From Pedobacter sp. UBA1654 (GTDB lineage Bacteria; Bacteroidota; Bacteroidia; Sphingobacteriales; Sphingobacteriaceae), in assembly GCA_002320935.1 (NCBI GenBank), contig DCLG01000001.1:3502-9513 (forward strand): a DNA stretch of 6,012 nt, given 5' to 3'. The notes below the pieces were generated by a model. The model did no database searches and had not been told where the DNA came from. It saw only the letters and a list, made by a program, of their open reading frames with translations. Shown piece by piece: positions 1 through 6,012 of this stretch (positions are counted from its first letter, which is position 1; every line of letters begins with the position of its first letter). The position numbers and the translations under genes are program-made.

Positions 1-594
1 CTTCAGGCAGCGGATCTGGAGGAACAACTCCTTGCCTATCAGCGATATCCGAAGCTTAAGGGCTTCCGGTCCATGCTACAGAGCGATCCAGATCGTTCGC
101 TGATGCTGCGTCCGGATTTCCAGGCAGGCATTGCCAAGCTGCAGGCATTTGGGTATACCTTCGATCTGCTGGTTTTACCGGATCAGCTTAAATATGCTGA
201 AGCGCTGGTCGCTGCTTTTCCAGGTATGCGTTTCGTGCTGAACCATCTGGGTAAACCGAACATCAGGCTGCGGCAGTTTGAAGACTGGGTAGCAGACATC
301 AGGGCGCTTGCGGCACATGAAAATGTATACTGCAAGGTGTCTGGTATGGTCACAGAGGCCGACCTGACGCACTGGAAGTTTGAAGACTTCAAGCCATACA
401 TCGATACCATCTTCGGATGCTTCGGCATTGAGCGGGTGATGTATGGCTCAGACTGGCCGGTTTGCCGCCTGGCGGCAACTTTCGGGGAGGTTATGGCCAT
501 CCTTGAAAATTATACGGCAACATTCAGCGAGACGGAACGGGAACTCTTCTGGGCGAAAAACGCCATCCGCTTCTATAACATTGACATGAACTAA
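1..594 (+). CDS. Amidohydrolase family protein, sugar-lactone hydrolase type (L-fuconolactonase-like), 5' truncated by window edge
   Basis: The reading frame is open from base 1 to the TAA at 592-594, giving 197 visible residues. Family members are about 275-290 residues, so roughly 80-90 N-terminal residues, including the first metal-binding HxH, lie left of the window. Visible COG3618 hallmarks, in visible-residue numbering, are KGFRSMLQSDPD at 19-30, FDLLVLPDQL near 54-63, FVLNHLGKP at 78-86 with the conserved His82, and YGSDWPVC at 148-155 with the catalytic/metal-site Asp151. The C-terminus, FWAKNAIRFYNI, is typical of the family. Members open L-fucono-, L-rhamnono- or related sugar lactones to the acid in the cytoplasm. 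The adjacent fucose-dehydrogenase-like gene makes L-fuconolactone the best guess at substrate, but that is inferred from context. 2-Pyrone-4,6-dicarboxylate lactonase is a related alternative. An ATG at 73 is internal to the domain and is not the true start. Confidence 0.85.
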   Translation, partial: LQAADLEEQLLAYQRYPKLKGFRSMLQSDPDRSLMLRPDFQAGIAKLQAFGYTFDLLVLPDQLKYAEALVAAFPGMRFVLNHLGKPNIRLRQFEDWVADIRALAAHENVYCKVSGMVTEADLTHWKFEDFKPYIDTIFGCFGIERVMYGSDWPVCRLAATFGEVMAILENYTATFSETERELFWAKNAIRFYNIDMN

Positions 595-634
595 TACGAA
601 CATCATTCTCAGCGAATACAAACATCAGCTACAT

Positions 635-1423
635 ATGGACTTAAACCTGAAAGATAAAGTGGTAATTGTTACCGGCGGTGCAAAGGGCATCGGCGCAGGA
701 ATTGTAAAAGCACTAGCCGCAGAAGGCGCAATCCCAGTGATCGTGGGCCGCAAAGCATCTGACAACCTGATATTATTGGAGGAGTTGCAAAAGGCCGGAA
801 ATAATGCCATGCAGGTGGAAGCCGAGTTGAGTGATCCTGCACAATGTGCATCGGCGGTGCAGCAGGTGCTGGCGCGATTTGAAAGAATTGATGGATTAAT
901 CAACAATGCTGGTGCAAATGACGGGGTAGGACTGGAGCATGGCAGCTACCAGGGTTTTATTGACAGTCTACACAAGAATGTGATTCACTACTATCTTATG
1001 GCCCAGGAAGCTTTACCAGCTTTAAAAGTATCAAAAGGTTCCATTGTAAACATCAGCTCAAAGGTTGCAGATACCGGTCAGGGTGGTACTTCTGCTTATG
1101 CTGCTGCAAATGGTGCCCGTAATGCACTGACCAGAGAATGGGCGGTAGAGCTGCTGCCTTATGGTATCCGTGTAAACGCCTTGATTGTGGCAGAATGTTT
1201 TACGCCGCTTTACCAGACCTGGATCAATACTTTGTCCAACCCTGAAGAAAAGCTTGCTTCCATTACCCGCATGATTCCTTTAGGAAAACGTATGACCACA
1301 GCAGAGGAGATCGCGAATACCGCAGTATTTCTGCTATCGGAGAAATCGAGCCATACCACCGGGCAATTGGTTTACGTTGATGGAGGATATGTGCACCTGG
1401 ACCGGTCTATAAGCAATTCTTAG
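635..1423 (+). CDS. Short-chain dehydrogenase/reductase, L-fucose dehydrogenase-like, with YxxxN in place of YxxxK
   Basis: This 262-residue protein is a classical SDR of usual length. The Rossmann motif TGGAKGIG is at 13-20, NNAG at 90-93, the structural Asn of the tetrad is Asn115, Ser142 is the catalytic Ser, and Tyr155 is the catalytic Tyr with the normal 13-residue spacing. The residue four after Tyr, normally the catalytic Lys, is Asn159 (YAAAN). The stretch ALTREWAVEL...GIRVNALIVAE..TPLYQTWI (about 164-197) resembles L-fucose dehydrogenases that oxidise L-fucose to the lactone; this is recalled, not searched. Arg39 after strand beta-2 hints at NADP use. The gene starts 40 nt after the lactonase on the same strand, so one operon for sequential sugar oxidation and lactone opening is likely. 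No Shine-Dalgarno sequence precedes the ATG, as is usual in Bacteroidota. SDR assignment is firm; the substrate is tentative. Confidence 0.88.
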   Translation: MDLNLKDKVVIVTGGAKGIGAGIVKALAAEGAIPVIVGRKASDNLILLEELQKAGNNAMQVEAELSDPAQCASAVQQVLARFERIDGLINNAGANDGVGLEHGSYQGFIDSLHKNVIHYYLMAQEALPALKVSKGSIVNISSKVADTGQGGTSAYAAANGARNALTREWAVELLPYGIRVNALIVAECFTPLYQTWINTLSNPEEKLASITRMIPLGKRMTTAEEIANTAVFLLSEKSSHTTGQLVYVDGGYVHLDRSISNS

Positions 1424-1435
1424 CAGGAATAAAGC

Positions 1436-3826
1436 CTACTCATATTTTAGAGCGTCCACTGCGTTTGCATTTGCGGCCCGGTAGGATCTGAAACTTACGA
1501 TAATGATTGTTAGCAACATGGATGCGATCATGGCAATTACAAAAGGCCAGATACTCAATGGGACTCGGTATGCGAAACCTGAGAGCCATTGATTGATCAG
1601 GATAAAAGATACTGGCCAGGCGATTAGATTTGCAGTAAGAACCATTTTTAGAAAAGAGCCATTTAGCATTTTTACAAGCTCTGTAGTTGTCGCTCCAAGA
1701 ACCTTTCGAATAGCCATCTCACGTGTACGCTGCGCGGCAACAAAGGAGATCAGACCAAACAGTCCAATGAAAGCAATAAACATGATCAAGATCCCGGATG
1801 TTTGCAAAAGCAATCCGGTAATCCGTTCGGATTCATAGTATCGCTCGATATCCTCTTCAATAAACTTTGCATTATAGACCTCGTTCGGAAATGCACTCGT
1901 CCAAATTGATTCAATCGCCTTCCTGGCAGAACCAATATGTTTATGATCAAGCTTTATAGCCATATTATAGAACTGTCTTTTCTCCTGATAGAATATCATG
2001 GGTGATATGCTTTCTTTTAGCGACTGATCATTAAAATCCTTCACAACACCAACAATCGGCCCTGTTCTCCCATTTTGGGAGATTACCTTTCCCAGCGCCA
2101 AATGGGGATTTGAAATCCCGATTTTTTTAATGAAGGTTTCATTAGCAATGTATGCGTTGGCTGTGTCACTTTTCGCATAGACTTTTCCGGCGAGGAACTC
2201 TAATCCAAAAAGATCGAAATAATGCTCATCGCTCATGCTTAATCTGACTTCGAAGTCCTTATTCTCACGACCATCGACATAAAAGTTTGTCGTGTTCATC
2301 AACCCTGAGAGCGGCGGCCTTGCGAAATAGCTCTGCATCTTCACGCCTTTTACATGGAGTATCTTTTCCCTTATCAGCTGCTGACGAGTAAGACTGGCAC
2401 TATCTCCAGGGAAGTTAATTAACATGACATGTTCCTTCTCAAATCCAAGTGGCTTTTTTCTCATGTACTGCATTTGCTTCATTACCATTATAGTGGAAAT
2501 CAGGAGAATAATGGTTGCGGTAAACTGCACAATGATTAAAATCATTCTCATACTTAGACTTCCAGATTGGATTCTTACTTTGTTTTTAATGGCAAGTGCC
2601 GGGCTAAAACCTGATAGGATCATCGCGGGATAAAGGCCCGCAAGAAAGCTCACCAAAGCAACTAAGAGCAGCAAAAAAGAAAAGATTTCTAAGTTTGAAA
2701 AGAGTGTCAGTGAAGTTTGAGCACCTAATACCGAGGATAGCAGGGGCAGGGACAACTCTGAAAGTATACAGGCAATAATTACTGAAATTACCGTGATAAC
2801 GGTCGTTTCAGCGAGAAACTGAAGTATTAACTGTGTGCGTGCGGCGCCCATTACTTTTCTTACTCCTACTTCTTTGGAGCGGTTTACGGATTGGGCAGTT
2901 GCCAGATTAATGAAGTTTATACATGCAGTAGCAATGAGGAACAAGGCGATAAGTCCAAGCCCATAGACCTCTTTTTTGTTAATGGATGTATCTGCGAAAT
3001 TACTGTAACGTTCACTAAAGTGAATGTCTGACAATGGTTGGGCACGATAGCGTTGTTGACCAGGAAGCTTCTTTTGCTCCAGGTATCTTTGGCTTAACCT
3101 TTCCAGAGAAGATTCTAGTGATCCTAAAGACGCTCCTTTCCGCAGAAGCATAAAACATTGATTGTAGGAGCTTACATTTTCCCAGTCTTGATTCTTACTT
3201 CCGTAAATGGTTTTGAAGCTGATCATGATTTCCATAGGGATACTGCTGCTCGCTGGTAGGTCTTCAAATACACCAACAACTCTGAGTGGTATGGAATTCC
3301 AGAATGTAAAACTCTTTCCGATAGCCAATTTTGCAGAGCCGAAGAGTAATTTTGCATTGCTTTCAGACAACACTACGGTATTAGGTTCTGAAAGTGATCG
3401 GCTCGAAGTGCCTAAGAGCCATTTTACCTGAAGAATCTCGAAAAGTTCTGGTTCGGTAAAATACACGTCCTTTGCAGCCTTAAAATCGGCCTTTCCGGCA
3501 CTATTCTTAACCAACAACACTCCGCTATTTCGAGATATCCTAGCTATTTTCTCAATATCTGGCAGCTCCGCCTTAGCTACAGGACCGAAAGGCAATGGTA
3601 CACCTGAGGAATAATCATCAAAATTATTATACTTCCAATCTGTAACAAACCTGTAAACCCGGTCTGCATGTTTAAAGTTAGTATCAAAACTTAGCTGAAA
3701 CTTGACGAACACGAAAATTAGTATACATCCTGTCATCGCTATAGAAAGGCCAAGTATATTAATTGCGGTATATAGTTTATTCTTGAGAAGGTTTCTAAGT
3801 GCGATCTTCAAATTTAGTTTGAACAT
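1436..3826 (-). CDS. ABC transporter permease with MacB-like periplasmic domains and two FtsX domains
   Basis: This 796-residue inner-membrane protein belongs to the large Bacteroidota family of double-FtsX permeases and has the usual full length. TM1 is at about 21-43, after the basic N-terminus MFKLNLKIALRNLLKNK. A periplasmic MacB-core-like domain spans about 45-285. The first FtsX unit has TMs near 288-309, 341-363 and 380-402, with coupling motif RSKEVGVRKVMGA at 316-328 and GLYPAMILSGFSP at 397-409. TM5 (about 427-449) leads into a second periplasmic domain (about 455-665). The second FtsX unit has TMs near 672-697, 726-746 and 757-779, with coupling motif RTREMAIRKVLGA at 700-712. Such permeases work with a separate MacB/LolD-type ATPase in export, lipoprotein handling or stress signalling; the substrate here is unknown. 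No ATPase gene is in the window. It converges on the dehydrogenase, 12 nt away. A possible -7 element (TAGATTTC on the minus strand, 3872-3879) precedes it without a clear -33 box. It could also be read through from the genes upstream, 96 nt away. Confidence 0.93.
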   Translation of the reverse strand: MFKLNLKIALRNLLKNKLYTAINILGLSIAMTGCILIFVFVKFQLSFDTNFKHADRVYRFVTDWKYNNFDDYSSGVPLPFGPVAKAELPDIEKIARISRNSGVLLVKNSAGKADFKAAKDVYFTEPELFEILQVKWLLGTSSRSLSEPNTVVLSESNAKLLFGSAKLAIGKSFTFWNSIPLRVVGVFEDLPASSSIPMEIMISFKTIYGSKNQDWENVSSYNQCFMLLRKGASLGSLESSLERLSQRYLEQKKLPGQQRYRAQPLSDIHFSERYSNFADTSINKKEVYGLGLIALFLIATACINFINLATAQSVNRSKEVGVRKVMGAARTQLILQFLAETTVITVISVIIACILSELSLPLLSSVLGAQTSLTLFSNLEIFSFLLLLVALVSFLAGLYPAMILSGFSPALAIKNKVRIQSGSLSMRMILIIVQFTATIILLISTIMVMKQMQYMRKKPLGFEKEHVMLINFPGDSASLTRQQLIREKILHVKGVKMQSYFARPPLSGLMNTTNFYVDGRENKDFEVRLSMSDEHYFDLFGLEFLAGKVYAKSDTANAYIANETFIKKIGISNPHLALGKVISQNGRTGPIVGVVKDFNDQSLKESISPMIFYQEKRQFYNMAIKLDHKHIGSARKAIESIWTSAFPNEVYNAKFIEEDIERYYESERITGLLLQTSGILIMFIAFIGLFGLISFVAAQRTREMAIRKVLGATTTELVKMLNGSFLKMVLTANLIAWPVSFILINQWLSGFAYRVPLSIWPFVIAMIASMLLTIIIVSFRSYRAANANAVDALKYE

Positions 3827-3922
3827 GGATATATATTTAGACCATAAAAACCATTCATTGTGCCAAGGATGGAAATCTAGCCGGAACGTACCGTAAAAGC
3901 AGGTTGTTGATATTTTAGCTTA

Positions 3923-4486
3923 TTATATCTGTTCAGAATCGAACAAAGCTGTGCGTTTATGAACAGGTATAGGGCTAAGTTTATACCAGGCATGCGGGTC
4001 GCCGTCATATTCAAATGAATTGACGAAATCAAAGCCACTGCTTTCAAGTACGTTCCGTGAAGCTTTATGTTCCAGATCTGCAATCGCATAAATAACTGGC
4101 AACTTAAGCTTCTCAAAAGCATACTTGATGACTCCTTTGGTAGACTCCTTCGCATACCCTTTACCCCAGTAACGCTTGATAAAGCGGTAGCCTAAATCAT
4201 GATAATTCTGGAAACCGTTTACATTTTCGGTAATAAATTTTAGTCCGCCCCAGCCTACAAACCCTTCTGTGACTTTCTCGATGATTGCTAATCTCGCAAC
4301 GCCAAAATCTTTATACTGACGCCTGATGTTTTCAATAGCTTTAATGGATTCATCTAAAGTTTTCACCGGACTACGTCCTACAAATCTGTGTACATCCGGG
4401 TCACTGTCCATTTCAAACATTCCCTGCACATCGCCGGGTAACAGTTCTCTCAGGTATAATCTATCTGTTTCAATAATAACTTTCAT
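3923..4486 (-). CDS. GNAT family N-acetyltransferase, RimJ/RimL type
   Basis: The protein has 187 residues from the ATG at 4484-4486. It opens with the typical family start IIETDRLYLREL (4-15). The acetyl-CoA pyrophosphate-binding motif Q/RxxGxG/A is seen as RYWGKGYA at 105-112, and the late HKASRNVLESSGF segment (140-152) matches the usual 'N/H-x-x-S-x-x-VLEKxGF' region. It would transfer an acetyl group from acetyl-CoA to an amine in the cytoplasm; the acceptor (protein N-terminus, small molecule or antibiotic) cannot be told. The frame is open 30 nt further upstream to a GTG at 4514-4516, but that extension lies inside the preceding small ORF and adds no family sequence, so I prefer the ATG. 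The start lies 2 nt after the stop of the 43-codon ORF, suggesting translational coupling and co-transcription with the TlpA-like gene. The C-terminal tail after about residue 170 is not part of the core fold. Confidence 0.9.
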   Translation of the reverse strand: MKVIIETDRLYLRELLPGDVQGMFEMDSDPDVHRFVGRSPVKTLDESIKAIENIRRQYKDFGVARLAIIEKVTEGFVGWGGLKFITENVNGFQNYHDLGYRFIKRYWGKGYAKESTKGVIKYAFEKLKLPVIYAIADLEHKASRNVLESSGFDFVNSFEYDGDPHAWYKLSPIPVHKRTALFDSEQI

Positions 4487-4488
4487 CT

Positions 4489-4620
4489 CTATTGTTTCGA
4501 GCAAAGAAACTTCCACTTTCCGATAAGCAGTTCAGGCAGATCGAGATCATTGCCACTGATTTGTGCATTCAAACTGCTTCCAGTGATGAAGCAAAAAATG
4601 AATAATAGCAAAGTTTTCAT
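4489..4620 (-). pseudogene. 43-codon ORF with signal peptide; probable 5' remnant of a secreted lipocalin-like gene
   Basis: On the minus strand, ATG at 4618-4620 opens a 43-residue frame ending in TAG at 4489-4491. The first 20 residues (MKTLLLFIFCFITGSSLNAQ) form a convincing Sec signal peptide, with a hydrophobic core and a likely cleavage after NA, before Q, a common ending in Bacteroidota. The mature remainder is only about 24 residues and contains PELLIGKWKF (29-38), which resembles the LxGxW start of lipocalin-like domains; the frame then ends after CSKQ. Its start is 10 nt after the stop of the TlpA-like gene, and its stop is 2 nt before the acetyltransferase ATG. The signal peptide supports a real coding origin. 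I read it as a truncated gene, perhaps from a deletion that joined its 5' end to the acetyltransferase, but a genuine small secreted peptide or leader ORF is possible. No continuation is recognisable in the other two frames. Confidence 0.6.
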
Positions 4621-4630
4621 GATTGGTCAG

Positions 4631-5755
4631 TTATAGATTACCCTGTAGAAAGATCGCTAACTCAGCAGGACTAATGTTTTTCTGAATGATCACACCTTGT
4701 TTGTCCAAGAGGAAGTTTGTAGGAAAAGCGTTGATGGATAGCGCCGCTGTTTGCTCGCCATTTACATCCCAAAAATGCCGCCAATTTAGACCCAGTTCCC
4801 GGATCGCCTTGGATAAATCTTCTTTATACTTTTCTGCGTCTGTTGAGATGCCGATAAGCTCAAAGCCTTTTGGCTGATGTAATTTATAGGTTTTTATAAA
4901 AGAAGGAAATTGCGCGCGGCAGGGACCACAGTTCGTGTACCAGAAATCAACCAGCGTATATTTGTTTTTTCCAAATGACATGCCTTCGGATTTATTGCCA
5001 AATTCATCAACCAAATTCATGTATGGGAATTTATTGCCGATAGCTAATCTTCTTGCCTCACTCAGCTTTGCGCTTAGAACTTCACCTGCGAAACTGAGCT
5101 GGAGTGTGTCCGTCATTTGTTGGAAAATATCATCAAGGATTTTCTCATAACCCCAACTGCTAAGCTGGATGGTACGCCAGAGCGCGAGATCGGCACCTGG
5201 GTTCTCCTTTACGAAAGAGAGAAAGGCTCGGTCACTTTCGTCATAGATGCTCTTGGTTTCTGCTTCGAGAGCGGCTTTTACATGTTCCGGCAGCCCTGCC
5301 TTGTACTGATCTTCCAGTGTAGTTCTTTTATTCATATAAAGGGAATCCTTGAAGCGGGCAGCCTTAGACGCTTCCCTGAACGTTTCGTATTCAGTTTTTG
5401 ATGGCCGATCAACAAAAAGTTTTTCCTTCATAACTTCTATATTACACTGAACCCTTTGTGAAGTGGGCTTGATGATGATGATATCTGTGTAATACTTATT
5501 CTCCACCTCTATGCTGAAAGCTGTAGCCTGAAGAATCTCTCCTTTAATAAGAAATTTGCCTGCTTTGATCTTACCCTTAAGGTTTCGGGCAGATGCGTTG
5601 TAGAAAGTACTGTCTGCGATCATGCGAAGCAATACCGTTCCGGTATCAAGCGAGATAGTGCCTTCCAGTACAAAAGGTTTTAATGTTGCTTGCTGACCAA
5701 ACAACCTTGAACACGTAGTGAAAGTTAGAAATAGGATTGCTAGGAACTTTTTCAT
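4631..5755 (-). CDS. Secreted TlpA/ResA-like thiol-disulfide protein with DUF4369-like N-terminal domain
   Basis: The protein has 374 residues from the ATG at 5753-5755. The codon just upstream in frame is TTG, so a 375-residue version is less likely. Residues 1 to about 20 (MKKFLAILFL...RLFG) form a signal peptide ending before QQ; the Cys in it lacks a good lipobox, so a periplasmic or secreted protein is more likely than a lipoprotein. Residues about 25-115 are beta-rich and resemble DUF4369 (FVLEGTISLDTGTVLLR, GKFLIKGEI). A charged helical linker occupies about 120-240. A thioredoxin/AhpC-TSA fold follows from about 243, with active site FWYTNCGPC (271-279, redox Cys276 and Cys279) and the cis-Pro loop FPTNFLLD (344-351, Pro345). 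The family reduces or isomerises disulfides in the periplasm, or serves cytochrome c maturation or stress roles; the partner here is unknown. It is the first gene of a likely operon with the small secreted ORF and the acetyltransferase. Confidence 0.9.
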   Translation of the reverse strand: MKKFLAILFLTFTTCSRLFGQQATLKPFVLEGTISLDTGTVLLRMIADSTFYNASARNLKGKIKAGKFLIKGEILQATAFSIEVENKYYTDIIIIKPTSQRVQCNIEVMKEKLFVDRPSKTEYETFREASKAARFKDSLYMNKRTTLEDQYKAGLPEHVKAALEAETKSIYDESDRAFLSFVKENPGADLALWRTIQLSSWGYEKILDDIFQQMTDTLQLSFAGEVLSAKLSEARRLAIGNKFPYMNLVDEFGNKSEGMSFGKNKYTLVDFWYTNCGPCRAQFPSFIKTYKLHQPKGFELIGISTDAEKYKEDLSKAIRELGLNWRHFWDVNGEQTAALSINAFPTNFLLDKQGVIIQKNISPAELAIFLQGNL

Positions 5756-5771
5756 CAATTAAACTTTATTA

Positions 5772-5803
5772 GCAATCTACTTTAAATCCCTTGTATTAAC
5801 AAG
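5772..5803 (-). promoter_or_regulatory. Candidate Bacteroidota-type promoter for the TlpA-like gene
   Basis: On the minus strand, CTTG (5800-5803) is followed after 20 nt by TAGATTGC (5772-5779). This partly matches the phylum consensus of TTG or TTTG at -33 and TAnnTTTG at -7: TA and TTG agree, but the third T of the -7 box is missing. A transcript starting a few bases downstream would have a leader of about 10-15 nt. The match is weak and such motifs occur by chance in A+T-rich DNA. Confidence 0.3.
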
Positions 5804-5804
5804 G
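5789..5804. repeat. Perfect 6-4-6 inverted repeat CCTTGT-ATTA-ACAAGG
   Basis: CCTTGT (5789-5794) and ACAAGG (5799-5804) are exact reverse complements around the loop ATTA. The repeat overlaps the -33 part of the candidate promoter of the TlpA-like gene, so it could be an operator or a small hairpin. No T-run follows on either strand, which argues against an intrinsic terminator. A repeat this short may also be chance. Confidence 0.4.
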
Positions 5805-5854
5805 TAAGGGCAGCATCAGACTGCCTTCAACATACTACCGACTTTGCATCCTAA

Positions 5855-5986
5855 CCCTGGTTCAGCCCTGGTTAACTCGTACTTGAGCCGTGCTTCAGTC
5901 AGCCTTGACCCGGCTATTATACGGCTAATGGGCGGGTTAAGGCCGGGTTAACCCCGGGTAGAGGCCAGGTCGATGCCGGTGCAACA
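5855..5986. repeat. Degenerate tandem array, twelve 11-nt units
   Basis: Cut from 5855 in steps of 11, the sequence gives twelve consecutive units with no indel. They begin CCCTGGTTCAG, CCCTGGTTAAC, TCGTACTTGAG, CCGTGCTTCAG, and later include GCGGGTTAAGG and CCGGGTTAACC. The second base is C in all twelve, the fourth is T in units 1-4 and G in units 5-12, and units 1-5 all have TT at 7-8 and A at 10. A thirteenth unit (5987-5997) keeps only CC. A looser, out-of-phase unit (ACTGCCTTCAA, 5820-5830) suggests decay to the left. The array is more G+C-rich than its surroundings and contains the perfect palindrome GGGTTAACCC (5945-5954). It lies in the roughly 260-nt gene-free stretch upstream of the TlpA-like gene. 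Function is unknown; helical-phase protein binding or a decaying low-complexity repeat family are possibilities. Confidence 0.7.
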
Positions 5987-6012
5987 CCAAAGTGTCTTGT
6001 CCTAATATGGCT

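Noticed and set aside
183..500. Long minus-strand open frame across the lactonase gene
   Set aside because: It is a shadow of the lactonase, which has clear family motifs in its own frame; the antisense product shows no domain.
625..906. Minus-strand open frame across the dehydrogenase N-terminus
   Set aside because: It is antisense to the conserved Rossmann segment, with low-complexity Ser/Ala/Pro-rich translation and no recognisable family.
1404..1460. Intrinsic bidirectional terminator between the convergent dehydrogenase and permease genes
   Set aside because: The intergenic gap is 12 nt and I found no stem-loop with an adjacent T-run on either strand.
3877..4155. Minus-strand frame overlapping the acetyltransferase 3' half
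   Set aside because: It lies in a different frame from the motif-bearing acetyltransferase, shows no domain, and would begin inside the acetyl-CoA-binding region.
5117..5401. Plus-strand open frame inside the TlpA-like gene
   Set aside because: It is antisense to the helical linker of the secreted thioredoxin-fold protein, with no start context or family features.
5736..5755. Lipoprotein signal for the TlpA-like protein
   Set aside because: The Cys at about residue 15 is preceded by FTT, not a good lipobox, and the following RLFGQQ fits ordinary signal peptidase I cleavage better.
5855..5986. CRISPR array or integron-like repeat
   Set aside because: Units are 11 nt, contiguous and diverged, with no constant repeat alternating with spacers and no cas or integrase gene nearby.
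5917..6012. Minus-strand frame open from the right edge to TAA at 5917-5919, as a possible 3' end of a gene
   Set aside because: Only 31 codons are visible, two thirds of them inside the 11-nt array. The product (for example PGVNPALTRPLAV) looks like repeat translation, and no domain is recognisable.

Overview
The window looks like chromosomal DNA from a member of the Bacteroidota, most likely Sphingobacteriaceae-like (Pedobacter or Mucilaginibacter type). The signs are moderate G+C content, start codons with no Shine-Dalgarno sequence, a roughly 800-residue double-FtsX permease of the kind expanded in this phylum, and a secreted thioredoxin-fold protein with a DUF4369-like N-terminus. The genus is an inference from gene style; no rRNA or other marker gene is present.

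Left part, plus strand (1-1423): the 3' end of a COG3618-type amidohydrolase (sugar lactonase) is followed 40 nt later by a short-chain dehydrogenase that resembles L-fucose dehydrogenases. Together they fit two consecutive steps of non-phosphorylative L-fucose (or similar deoxysugar) oxidation: sugar to lactone by the dehydrogenase, then lactone to acid by the hydrolase. The rest of the operon presumably lies to the left. The dehydrogenase has Asn where the catalytic Lys of the YxxxK motif is expected.

Middle, minus strand (1436-3826): a full-length MacB/FtsX-type ABC transporter permease with eight predicted membrane segments converges on the dehydrogenase with only 12 nt between them. No ATPase partner lies in the window.

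Right part, minus strand (3923-5755): a compact three-gene unit, read right to left. It holds a secreted TlpA-like thiol-disulfide protein, a 43-codon ORF with a signal peptide that looks like the broken 5' end of a lipocalin-like gene, and a RimJ/RimL-type GNAT acetyltransferase. The gaps are 10 nt and 2 nt, so one transcript and coupled translation are likely.

Right edge (about 5756-6012): no gene is evident. A 6-4-6 inverted repeat and a weak candidate promoter lie upstream of the TlpA-like gene. Beyond them is a G+C-rich array of degenerate units with a strict 11-nt period (5855-5986) that no standard feature type explains. This array and the small secreted ORF are the most unusual items here. 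I found no clear evidence of a new multi-gene system.
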